A stretch of DNA of 64,000 bases from Lysobacter enzymogenes. GTDB taxonomy: Bacteria > Pseudomonadota > Gammaproteobacteria > Xanthomonadales > Xanthomonadaceae. Made by a program: the position numbers and the translations under genes. The stretch is taken from NCBI RefSeq assembly GCF_900106525.1, contig NZ_FNOG01000012.1, positions 32,103 to 96,102 of the forward strand. The letters are read 5' to 3'. This document shows positions 41,667 to 49,563 of this stretch, piece after piece. The stretch's first letter is position 1. Every line of letters starts with the position of its first letter. Under the pieces are notes generated by a model. The model was not told the DNA's origin. It worked only from the letters and a program-made list of their open reading frames with translations, and did not search any database.

Positions 41667-42581
41667 ATGGAGCAAGCATTGTGGGCGGATCGCGGACAGC
41701 TGCTGCAGCTGGACGCGCAGGATCAATCCGTTCAGGCAAGTTGCGTCGGCGTCTCGCGACTGGGCAGCGTCCAGTTGTCCGGCACTCACTTTTCGATTTG
41801 GGTGCAGTTGCGCGGCAGCTCGTGGGTTGAGGCCAAAGAAGGCAAGTTCCGACTCAAGCGCGGCGACTGGATCGCGTTCGAGCGAGACTCCAAGCCGGTG
41901 CTGCAGGCCGACCGCTACGGCGTCTGCGTCGGTCTCAACCTGACCCCGGACGCGATCAAGGCCATGGCCCGCCTGGCCGACAGCAGCCTCTACGCCGGTC
42001 GCGGCCGCATGAACCGCCACGACGCCCGCATCGCCCTGCGCCTGTGGCGCCAGGCCAGCGCGCGCAACGGCGAGGCCGACAACGGTTTCGACCTCAACGC
42101 CCTGCGTCCGATCCTGCTGCACCTGGCCGGCGTCCAGCGCGAGCTGACCGCGCGCATCCAGCGTTGCCCGGGCCGTTCGCGCAGCCGCAAGCGTCAGGTC
42201 TTCGGCCGCCTCCAGCGCGCCCGCCTGTACCTGGAAGGCAATTGCGACCGGGTCGTGCGCATCAGCGAACTGGCCGAGCTGACCAGCTTCTCGAGCTGGT
42301 ACTTCTCCAAGACCTTCCACAGCCTGTACGAGGAGAGCCCGCAGGCCGCTTCGGCCCGCATGCGCCTGGAACACGCCGCGGACTTGTTGAAGAACACCTC
42401 GATGATGATCGGCGAGGTCGCTGCCGCCAGCGGTTTCGACAACTGCTGCAGCTTCGCCCGCGCCTTCCGCGCCCGCTTCGGCACCTCGGCCACGCGTTAC
42501 CGCAGCGCCGCGGCCAGCGCCAAGGCCGAAGCCGCCAAGTCGGCCGTCATGCCCTTGCGCAAGTTGGCGATGGCGAGCTGA
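41667..42581 (+). CDS. AraC family transcriptional regulator
   Basis: 304 residues. The N-terminal half (about 1-160) is a divergent ligand or dimer domain. Residues 185-285 hold two helix-turn-helix units of the AraC type: LEGNCDRVVRISELAELTSFSSWYFSKTFHSLYEESP and ADLLKNTSMMIGEVAAASGFDNCCSFARAFRARFGTSATRYR (each read in parts). It lies between the propeller regulator and the TonB receptor, on the same strand. A 1.2-kb gap follows, so the receptor promoter may be its target. Confidence 0.9.
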   Translation: MEQALWADRGQLLQLDAQDQSVQASCVGVSRLGSVQLSGTHFSIWVQLRGSSWVEAKEGKFRLKRGDWIAFERDSKPVLQADRYGVCVGLNLTPDAIKAMARLADSSLYAGRGRMNRHDARIALRLWRQASARNGEADNGFDLNALRPILLHLAGVQRELTARIQRCPGRSRSRKRQVFGRLQRARLYLEGNCDRVVRISELAELTSFSSWYFSKTFHSLYEESPQAASARMRLEHAADLLKNTSMMIGEVAAASGFDNCCSFARAFRARFGTSATRYRSAAASAKAEAAKSAVMPLRKLAMAS

Positions 42582-42699
42582 TCGGGCGACGAAAGCGTTA
42601 CGAAACACCGAAAGACGTTCCGAAACGGCCGAGGTCTGGCCGCGCAGTACGCTCCGAAACGATGTCGGCACCACCGTAAACGCAAGCTCCGAGCCCGCC

Positions 42700-42850
42700 G
42701 TATCCGGCCCGCCCCGATCCGACTGATCTTTTTCAGTCGCCGATCCGGGACCACCGCCAGGCCGATACCGCCAGCCGCCTCCCCCAACAGGCCGGACTCC
42801 GCATCACCCGCAGCAACGCCGAGGTTTCGACTGCGCGCATCGCGCGCAGC
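42700..42850 (-). pseudogene. possible fragment of a LysR-type regulator
   Basis: On the minus strand one frame reads GDAESGLLGEAAGGIGLAVVPD, close to the effector-domain pattern of LysR proteins (leu-rich helix, then G-I-A-L-x-P-D). An adjacent frame just upstream reads ETSALLRV, which would fit the preceding strand after a frameshift. No start, HTH or full domain is left. This may be a decayed remnant or chance. Confidence 0.25.
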
Positions 42851-43032
42851 CGAGCCTCGGCGGCATCGGGCCGCCTCAGGCGGTGCGTCGATGCCGCTGC
42901 GTCGCGCGTGTCGCGCGTTCTTGTTCCGATTCCTTCTTATGTGTTCGTGCGTTCGCGTGCGTCGTGCGTCCGTGCGCGTGTCGGCGCTCGCGTCGATGCG
43001 GTGCGGTCGAAGCGTGCTCGTTGCCGAATGCA

Positions 43033-43047
43033 TGAACGAGCGATTCA
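43033..43047. promoter_or_regulatory. degenerate operator-like site 1
   Basis: TGAACGAGCGATTCA resembles the palindromes at 43116 and 43239, with changes in the right half. It may be a weaker member of the same operator array. Confidence 0.35.
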
Positions 43048-43115
43048 GTTTCGTGCGCGAGTGCGGCGAGCGAATGCAGCGCATCCGGCGTCGTGTCGAT
43101 GCATGCATCGCGTCA

Positions 43116-43130
43116 TGAACGAATCGTTCA
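43116..43130. promoter_or_regulatory. 15-bp perfect palindrome, operator-like site 2
   Basis: TGAACGA-A-TCGTTCA is a perfect 7-1-7 palindrome, typical in shape for TetR-family operators. The same word with a T at the centre recurs 123 bp downstream. Confidence 0.6.
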
Positions 43131-43238
43131 GCATCGAACGCACTAGTCAGTAGCGCATCGACGTAGGCGCGTCGCATCGGCTTGGCGATAAGCGCGTAGC
43201 GATGCATCGACATCCGACACGACACGAATTCGCGCGTC

Positions 43239-43253
43239 TGAACGATTCGTTCA
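43239..43253. promoter_or_regulatory. 15-bp perfect palindrome, operator-like site 3
   Basis: TGAACGA-T-TCGTTCA, identical in both arms to site 2. A repeated odd-length palindrome in a non-coding gap is unlikely by chance. It lies about 510 bp before the receptor start. Confidence 0.6.
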
Positions 43254-43761
43254 GTCAACGCCGCCGAATCCACTTTGCGATGCGCACTCGCGAACGACGC
43301 GACGAAGCCGCACGCGCACGCATTCCATAAACATGTACAGGCGCCGAAAGCGCGGCGAACGCGCCGCGTCGGCGCGGCTACGCGCGAGGTTTCGATACGC
43401 ATCCGATTCCATGCGTATGCATCGCGCTACCGAAAATCAGCGGCTTCGCCGCGACCGGGCCGGTTGTGCAAAGACGCGATGCAAAGCCGTTGTGCGAATT
43501 CAGCAAGACGCGCGGCAACGCGAAGCAAAGCGATCACCGCGTCGCATCGCGAACGCGCGAGCGCGACGCGATCGGTCAAAAACACCTGAAATTCATCACA
43601 TTTAACGCGCGCGACATGCGTCTTTCGTAGCGATGACAGTGGCCTCTACGACCGACTGCGCAAAGTCTCCCGCTGGCAACCGCAAAGCAGTGCGGGAAGT
43701 TGGAACGTACTTTTGCATGGCGTTTTAACACGCCCATAACGAGATTACTGGAGAGAGATAG

Positions 43762-46680
43762 ATGAACCATCGTAGTCTGCGCCCCGCGGCGCGGTACGGC
43801 GTTCTGCCGTCCGCCATTGCCGCGGCGCTTGTGTCCGCTCTGGTCCCGGCGATCGCCGGCGCTCAAGAAGCCGATGCCTCCAAAAACCCGACCACCCTCG
43901 ATCGCATCGAGGTGACCGGTTCGCGCATTCGCCAGGCCAACCTGGAGACGTCGCAGCCGGTCGTCACCATGTCGCGCGCCGAGATCCAGAAGCAGGGCTT
44001 CACCTCGGTCGCCGACATCGTCCAGAACATCACCGCCACCGGTTCGCCGGCGATCTCGCGCGCCGACGCGCTCGCCTCGGGCGAAGACGTGGGCGGCCAG
44101 TACGTCGACCTGCGTAACCTCGGTCCGCAGCGTACCCTGGTGCTGATCGACGGCAAGCGCATGGGCATCAGCTCGACCGGTTACTCGGATCTGGCTTCGA
44201 TCCCCAGCTCGATCGTCGAGCGCATCGAAGTGCTGACCGACGGCGCCTCGGCGCTGTACGGCTCCGACGCCATCGCCGGCGTGGTGAACATCATCACCCG
44301 CAAGCGCTTCGACGGCCTGGAAGGCAGCGCCTACATCGGCCAGTACGGCCAGGGCGACGGCAGCAAGGAGGTCTACAACTTCGTCATCGGCCAGACCGGT
44401 GAGCGCGGTTCGGTGACCTTGGGCGCCGAGTACAGCAAGGAAGATCCGGTCATGGCCCGCGACCGCGACTTCACCCGTTACCCGAACGGCCGCGCCCATC
44501 CGTTCCCGGACCTCGGCGGTCCCGACGGCACGGTGCGCAGCAACGGCTGGAGCGGCATCAACCAATGGGGCACGCTGTTCGGCCCGAACGGTCCGATCAC
44601 CGCCAACCGCGGCACCACCGACACCTCCAAGCTGTCGAACTTCCACCCGACCGACGGTCTGACCGACCAAGCCAACGCCAACGAGCAGATGTATCTGTCG
44701 ACCGGCCTGGAGCGTCGTTCGGTGTTCGCCAACGCCGAGTTCGACATCACCGACAATCTGCGCGCCAAGGCCGACATCCTGTACACGGATCGCGAAGCCA
44801 CCCAGCAGATCGCCGGCTATCCGTTCCGCTCCACCGGCTTCGACCGTTACTCGGGCGACCTCAGCCTGAAGGCCGACAGCGCGTTCAACCCGCTGGACAC
44901 CGACGCCGACTTCTTCCGCCGCGGCTGGGAAGTTCCGCGTCAGACCAAGTCCGAGCTGACCACCTACCGCTTCAGCGGCGGCCTGGAAGGTTCGTTCGAA
45001 CTGGCCGGCCGTACCTGGGATTGGGACGCGGGCTACCTGTACAACCAGAACAAGGGCGTCAAGACCGGCACCGGCAACCTGTTCCTGCCGAACGTCGAAA
45101 AGGCCCTGGGCCCGTCGTTCATCGACGCCAACGGCGTGGCGCGCTGCGGCACCGCCGCCGCCCCGATCGCGGGCTGCCTGGCGTGGAACCCGCTGCTGGG
45201 TCCGGACGTCAACGCGCCGGGTTCGCTGAACAACAAGGATCTGCAGAAGTTCCTGTACCTGCCGACCCACGACACCTCGACCACCAAGACCGAGGTCTAC
45301 AGCCTCAACCTCAGCGGCACGCTGGCGACCCTGCCGGCCGGCGACCTCGGCCTGGCCGTGGGTTACGAGCACCGCAAGGAATCGGCGCACTACTCGCCCG
45401 ACGCGCTGCTGCAGTCGGGCCTGAGCACCGACCTGGCCGGTAGCGAAACCCAGGGCGGCTACTCGCTCGACGAGTTCTACGCCGAGCTGGCCGTGCCGGT
45501 GCTGTCGGATGTGGCCTTCGCGAAGGAACTGTCGTTCAACATCGCCGGCCGTTACTCCGACTACAACACCTTCGGCGACACCACCAACGGCAAGTTCAGC
45601 CTGAAGTGGAAGCCGTTCGACGACCTGCTGATCCGCGGCACCTACGCGACGGGCTTCCGCGCCCCGACCGTGGCCGACCTGTACGGCGGCATCAGCGAAA
45701 GCTTCGACAACTACACCGACCCGTGCGACAGCCTGTTCGGTTCGGCCGTGCGCAACCCGCAGGTCGCCGCGCGTTGCGGCAGCGCGGTCCCGGCGAACTT
45801 CCGCCAGGTCGCCTCGGGCGGCAAGCCGGCCACCGGCCCGAACGCCCAGTCGGACAACCCGTTCCTGTCGGGTTCCAACTCGCAGCTGACCCCGGAAACC
45901 TCGAAGTCGACCTCGATCGGTTTCGTGTACAGCCCGAGCTGGTTCGGCGGCTTCGACATCGGCCTGGACTGGTGGAAGATCAAGATCGACGACGTGATCG
46001 CGGCTGAGACCGTCACCTCGATCCTGAACAACTGCTACGTGCTCGGCATCAACTCGGCGTGCAACCGCTTCGTGCGCGACGCCGATGGCCAGGTCGTGAG
46101 CGTGACCCGCAACCTGATCAACGGTGGTTACCAGGAGACCGCGGGTTACGACCTAAACCTCTCCTACCGTCTGGCCGACACCCGCTTCGGCAACTTCTCG
46201 TTCAACTGGAAGACGACCTACGTCGACTACCTGGAATACAAGCGCGACAACGAGAGCACCACGCCGGTCGAGCAGCGCACCGGTTGGGTCGCCGACGGCC
46301 TGAGCAACTTCCGCGTGCGTTCGAACTTCAACGCCGACTGGAGCTGGGGCGACTTCGGCGCGAGCTGGGGCATCCGTTACTACGGCGGCCTGAAGGAAGA
46401 GTGCGCGTACGATCTGGACGGCGGCAAGGAGTGCAACAACCCGAACTACCGTTCCTCGTACAAGGGCGCGGTGCCGGTGCGCGAAGTGGGCAGCAACACC
46501 TTCCACGACCTGCAGGTCCGCTACAACACTCCGTGGAATGCGACCGTGGCGATCGGCGCGAACAACGTCTTCGACCATGTCGGCCAGACCATGTTCAGCC
46601 AGCCCAACAGCAGCTTCAGCTACAACGGCAGCTTCGACATCGGCCGCTTCGTGTACATGAAGTACACCCAGCGCTTCTGA
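43762..46680 (+). CDS. TonB-dependent outer-membrane receptor
   Basis: 972 residues with a signal peptide ending near AIAGAQEA. A TonB-box-like and plug region follows: TLDRIEVTGSRIRQ, QPVVTMSRAEIQKQGFTSVADIVQNI, LRNLGPQRTLVLIDGKRM and DGASALYGSDAIAGVVNIITRK. The barrel has many alternating strands and ends in the outer-membrane signature aromatic residue (KYTQRF). It belongs to the long receptors common in this family, often used for peptide, carbohydrate or siderophore uptake; the substrate is not clear. A strong terminator follows. The codon usage is slightly cleaner than its neighbours, which suggests high expression. Confidence 0.95.
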   Translation: MNHRSLRPAARYGVLPSAIAAALVSALVPAIAGAQEADASKNPTTLDRIEVTGSRIRQANLETSQPVVTMSRAEIQKQGFTSVADIVQNITATGSPAISRADALASGEDVGGQYVDLRNLGPQRTLVLIDGKRMGISSTGYSDLASIPSSIVERIEVLTDGASALYGSDAIAGVVNIITRKRFDGLEGSAYIGQYGQGDGSKEVYNFVIGQTGERGSVTLGAEYSKEDPVMARDRDFTRYPNGRAHPFPDLGGPDGTVRSNGWSGINQWGTLFGPNGPITANRGTTDTSKLSNFHPTDGLTDQANANEQMYLSTGLERRSVFANAEFDITDNLRAKADILYTDREATQQIAGYPFRSTGFDRYSGDLSLKADSAFNPLDTDADFFRRGWEVPRQTKSELTTYRFSGGLEGSFELAGRTWDWDAGYLYNQNKGVKTGTGNLFLPNVEKALGPSFIDANGVARCGTAAAPIAGCLAWNPLLGPDVNAPGSLNNKDLQKFLYLPTHDTSTTKTEVYSLNLSGTLATLPAGDLGLAVGYEHRKESAHYSPDALLQSGLSTDLAGSETQGGYSLDEFYAELAVPVLSDVAFAKELSFNIAGRYSDYNTFGDTTNGKFSLKWKPFDDLLIRGTYATGFRAPTVADLYGGISESFDNYTDPCDSLFGSAVRNPQVAARCGSAVPANFRQVASGGKPATGPNAQSDNPFLSGSNSQLTPETSKSTSIGFVYSPSWFGGFDIGLDWWKIKIDDVIAAETVTSILNNCYVLGINSACNRFVRDADGQVVSVTRNLINGGYQETAGYDLNLSYRLADTRFGNFSFNWKTTYVDYLEYKRDNESTTPVEQRTGWVADGLSNFRVRSNFNADWSWGDFGASWGIRYYGGLKEECAYDLDGGKECNNPNYRSSYKGAVPVREVGSNTFHDLQVRYNTPWNATVAIGANNVFDHVGQTMFSQPNSSFSYNGSFDIGRFVYMKYTQRF

Positions 46681-46707
46681 TAGAAGCCTAGCGATACCGC
46701 AACACGA

Positions 46708-46738
46708 CTACGGCCCCGCGAGGGGCCGTAGTTTTTTT
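46708..46738 (+). terminator. intrinsic terminator after TonB receptor
   Basis: CTACGGCCCC (46708-46717), loop GCGA, GGGGCCGTAG (46722-46731), then seven T. A 10-bp perfect stem with a T run. Confidence 0.95.
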
Positions 46739-46763
46739 GCGCCTGCGAAACTTGGGCGAACTG

Positions 46764-46865
46764 CCTGTAGGAGCGGCGCGAGCCGCGGCCGCGACAATGC
46801 CGTTGCGGCGCAGGTTTCGTCGTAGTTTTTCTGTCGCGGTCGCGGCTTGCGCCGCTCCTACAGGG
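46764..46865. repeat. REP-like palindrome, copy B
   Basis: Arms CCTGTAGGAGCGGCGC... (from 46764) and ...GCGCCGCTCCTACAGG (to 46864), the same family as the copy at 9745. It sits between two terminators, in the gap of convergent genes. Confidence 0.85.
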
Positions 46866-46896
46866 GGCGGTCGTGTTCGCGCGGCGATGTGGCAAC

Positions 46897-46925
46897 AAAA
46901 AAGGCCGCCCGGAGGCGGCCTTTTT
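46897..46925. terminator. bidirectional terminator after ppa
   Basis: GGCCGCC (46903-46909) and GGCGGCC (46914-46920) form a stem flanked by AAAAAA on the left and TTTTT on the right. It can stop transcription on both strands and directly follows the ppa end on the minus strand. Confidence 0.9.
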
Positions 46926-46947
46926 CGTGCGTCGCGATGCGATGCGC

Positions 46948-47496
46948 TCAGAACTTCGGCTTGTCTTCTTCGGCCGCGTAGCGCTCGATCGCTTCGACCA
47001 GGATCTTCTTAGCCTCTTCGGCGTTGCCCCAGCCGTCGAGCTTGACCCACTTGCCCTTCTCCAGGTCCTTGTAGTGCTCGAAGAAGTGGCCGATGCGCTC
47101 GAGCCAGTGCGGGCTGACCTGGTCGATGTCGTTGATGTGCGAGTAGCCGGCGAAGACCTTGTCCACCGGCACCGCCAGCAGCTTCTCGTCGCTGCCGGCT
47201 TCGTCGCTCATGCGCAGCACGCCGACCGGGCGGCAGCGGATCACCGAGCCGGGGATCAGCGGCAGCGGCAGCACCACCAGCACGTCGGCCGGGTCGCCGT
47301 CGCCGCACACGGTGTGCGGCACGTAGCCGTAGTTGCAGGGATAGCGCATCGGGGTCGACAGGATGCGGTCGACGAAGATCGCGCCGGAAGCCTTGTCGAC
47401 CTCGTACTTGACCGGCTCGGCATCCTTCGGGATTTCGATGATGACGTTGATCTCGTGCGGCGGGTTCTTGCCGGTGGGGACGTGGTCCAGACCCAT
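46948..47496 (-). CDS. ppa: inorganic pyrophosphatase (soluble, family I)
   Basis: Hydrolyses PPi in the cytoplasm. Start at 47496 (MGLDHVPTGKNPPHEINVIIEIP) gives 182 residues, the family I size. Active-site segment GDGDPADVLVVLP and substrate contacts (RYPCNYGYVP, EGKWVKLDGW-like KGKWVKLDGWG) are intact. It coexists in this window with a proton-pumping pyrophosphatase and a PPi-using phosphofructokinase. Confidence 0.98.
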   Translation of the reverse strand: MGLDHVPTGKNPPHEINVIIEIPKDAEPVKYEVDKASGAIFVDRILSTPMRYPCNYGYVPHTVCGDGDPADVLVVLPLPLIPGSVIRCRPVGVLRMSDEAGSDEKLLAVPVDKVFAGYSHINDIDQVSPHWLERIGHFFEHYKDLEKGKWVKLDGWGNAEEAKKILVEAIERYAAEEDKPKF

Positions 47497-47849
47497 GTGT
47501 GCTCCGACTGCTGAGGCCTGCCGGGGGGCGGGCCGGGTGGATGAAAGGGGCCTCATTTTACGCGTCTGGCTGTTGCGATGCAGCACGCGCTCGCTCGAAT
47601 CTGGGGCCGGCCCCAGGGGCGGCCGGGCGGGGCGCAAATGTCGAACGGAGGCGAAGCGGCCGGCTTCGGCGTCGATCTTCGGCCCTGGCCGGCTTTCGCC
47701 GGGGGCGGGGACGCCGCCGGCCGGGTCGCGTCCAAATCCGCCAAATCGCATGTCCAACGCCTTCGGCGTGCATTTTCCACGCCCCACTTGAGACGCTGCG
47801 CCGGCCCTGGCTATATCGGCGCTGGATCGATCTAAAACCGGGAAAACCG
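47497..47849. other. divergent gap between ppa and hydroxylase gene
   Basis: About 350 bp of very GC-rich sequence that should hold both promoters. A hairpin-prone stretch lies near 47605-47625 (GGGGCCGGCCCC). I see no small gene. Confidence 0.4.
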
Positions 47850-48845
47850 ATGGACCTGGGCTCGCAGGCCGTGCACGAACTGGTGGGTTTCTTCGGCCTG
47901 GGCGCCTTGCTGGAGCTGCTGGCCAGCGAAGGCTACCGCGGCCTGCTCAGCGGCGCTGGGGTCAAGGCGCTGTTGTTCCCGGTGATCCCGGCGCTGCTGG
48001 TCTACGAACTGCTGCGTACCGTGGCCCGGCGCCGGTTCCGGCTCGAGGACTACAAGATTCCGTTCCTCACGATGGTCGCCAACCGGCTGATCGGCGCGGT
48101 GCTGAGTTTCGGCGTGGTCGCGCTGTGCATCGCGCTGTTGCAGCCGTTGGCGCTGTTCCAGGTCGAGCTGAGCGGGTGGGGGCTGCTGTACGGCTACGTG
48201 GTCTGGGAGTTCGCCCACTTCGTCTACCACTACCTCGCCCATAAGGTGCGGCTGCTGTGGTGCCTGCACTCGACCCACCACGCCCCGACCGCGATGAACC
48301 TGTCGGTGAACTACGCGCACCTGTTCCTGGAGGCGCCGTACGCCGACCTGGTGCGCACCAGCATCTGCATGCTCGCCGGGGTCAGCCCGCCGCTGCTGCT
48401 GCTGATCATGCTGATCGACGGGTTCTGGGGGCAGTTCATCCACCTGGGCGAACACGCGCTCAAGGACGGGCGGCTGGGGCGGCTGCATCGCTGGATCCTC
48501 ACGCCCGCGCATCACCGCGTGCACCACGCGCGCAATCCGCTGTACATGGACACCAACTTCTGCAACCTGCTCAACGTGTGGGACCGCGCGTTCGGCACCT
48601 ACCAGCCGCAGCGCGAGGACATCCGCATCGAGTACGGCATCACCCGGCCGATGAAGCCCGGCAGTTTCCTCGACGCGTATCTGGGCGAATTCCGCGCATT
48701 GCTGCGCGATGTGATCGCCGCGCCGGGCCTGCGCAACAAGCTGCTGTATTTGCTGATGCCGCCGGGGTGGAGCCACGACGGCCGCTACAAGACCGCAGTG
48801 GAGAGCAAACGCGAATGGCTGGCGCAGCGGCAGGAGGCGGTATGA
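47850..48845 (+). CDS. sterol desaturase / fatty acid hydroxylase family membrane protein
   Basis: 331 residues from the ATG at 47850. Several hydrophobic spans surround the histidine boxes of the family: HFVYHYLAHK, CLHSTHH, HLGEH and HHRVHHARN. These hold a di-iron site used to hydroxylate or desaturate lipids. Its stop overlaps the next gene as ATGA. Substrate unknown; membrane lipid tailoring is the broad expectation. Confidence 0.93.
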   Translation: MDLGSQAVHELVGFFGLGALLELLASEGYRGLLSGAGVKALLFPVIPALLVYELLRTVARRRFRLEDYKIPFLTMVANRLIGAVLSFGVVALCIALLQPLALFQVELSGWGLLYGYVVWEFAHFVYHYLAHKVRLLWCLHSTHHAPTAMNLSVNYAHLFLEAPYADLVRTSICMLAGVSPPLLLLIMLIDGFWGQFIHLGEHALKDGRLGRLHRWILTPAHHRVHHARNPLYMDTNFCNLLNVWDRAFGTYQPQREDIRIEYGITRPMKPGSFLDAYLGEFRALLRDVIAAPGLRNKLLYLLMPPGWSHDGRYKTAVESKREWLAQRQEAV

Positions 48846-49321
48846 AGCGTGTGGGAATGGCGATGGCGTTGTTGCTGGTCGCGTCGAGCGCGATCGCCGC
48901 GGAAAACTTCGCGCTGCGCCGGCCGGTCACCGGCTCGCCGATCTGCAAGCCCGGCGAAGAGGCGATCAAGGCCGTCGACGGCCGCCTGAGCAGCAAGACC
49001 GAACACAAGTTCTGCACGTTGGAGAAACCCGCGTGGCTGCAGATCGATCTGCAGGCGCGCCGGCAGGTGCGCGAGCTGGTGGTCAAGCACGCCGGCGCGG
49101 GCGGCGAAGCGGCGGCGATGAACACCCGCGCCTACACGCTGGCCTTGTCCGAGGACGGCCGGCAGTGGCGGCAGGTAGTGTCGGTGCGCGACAACCGCGA
49201 CAGCGTGCGCCGCCACGCCATCGCGCCGACCTGGGCGCGCTATGTGCGGCTGGAGGTGAGCGAGCCGGCGCAGGATCCGGCCGATCCGGCGACGCGCATC
49301 TACGAGGTCGAAGTGCGCTGA
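48842..49321 (+). CDS. secreted single-domain discoidin (F5/8 type C)-like protein
   Basis: 159 residues with a signal peptide (MKRVGMAMALLLVASSAIAA). The rest is one discoidin/F5-8C-like jelly roll: ENFALRRPVTGS, AIKAVDGRLSSKTEHKF, AWLQIDLQARRQVRELVVKH, YTLALSEDGRQWRQVVSVRDN and ARYVRLEVSEP. Such domains bind sugars or lipids. Two Cys in the N-terminal half may pair. It overlaps the hydroxylase gene by ATGA, so the pair may act on the same lipid or surface. Confidence 0.85.
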   Translation: MKRVGMAMALLLVASSAIAAENFALRRPVTGSPICKPGEEAIKAVDGRLSSKTEHKFCTLEKPAWLQIDLQARRQVRELVVKHAGAGGEAAAMNTRAYTLALSEDGRQWRQVVSVRDNRDSVRRHAIAPTWARYVRLEVSEPAQDPADPATRIYEVEVR

Positions 49322-49324
49322 GCC

Positions 49325-49423
49325 GTTGTGGCAGGGCCTTCAGGCCCGATGCTTTTGTATCCGCTGCGATGAAGTCCGCAGCGAGCTGAGCGGAAAGCAT
49401 CGGGCCTGAAGGCCCTCCCACAA
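49325..49423. repeat. inverted repeat of the CCTTCAGGCCCGATGC family
   Basis: Arms 49325-49354 and 49394-49423 are inverted copies (TTGTGGCAGGGCCTTCAGGC and its near complement) around a 39-base spacer. Related single copies occur near 51198, 51312 and 52059. This is a second dispersed palindrome family, different from the TGTAGGAGCGGCGC one. Confidence 0.85.
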
Positions 49424-49563
49424 AAAGCCCTCCCACCAGAAGCCTTCCCGCCACGGCATCGTTTGGCCTGGGGCCGACCCTAGCTGGGGTACGCGCTAGC
49501 TTGGACCTCGCCATACCTGTGCGTATCTAGGAAACCTCGTTTCCTCGACGCGCAGGTCCGCCC

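Larger units (their letters stand above)
42582..43761. other. 1.2-kb regulatory gap upstream of TonB receptor
   Basis: No intact gene. The part from about 42890 to 43560 alternates CG- and AT-containing words (GCGTCGATGC, GATGCATGCATCG) and does not look coding on either strand. It holds two perfect 15-base palindromes and a degenerate third, listed separately, and a possible LysR fragment at its left end. Near 43700-43735, TTGGAA and TTTTAA with about 17 bases between them could be the receptor promoter; GGAGAGAG before the ATG is its ribosome site. Confidence 0.55.

Noticed and set aside
39183..42674. 1163-residue minus-strand frame opposite the propeller and AraC genes
   Set aside because: Antisense of two genes with clear domains; no domain or start signal of its own.
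42497..43402. 301-residue minus-strand frame across the receptor gap
   Set aside because: Overlaps the AraC gene and has no intact domain; only the short LysR-like piece was kept as a low-confidence fragment.
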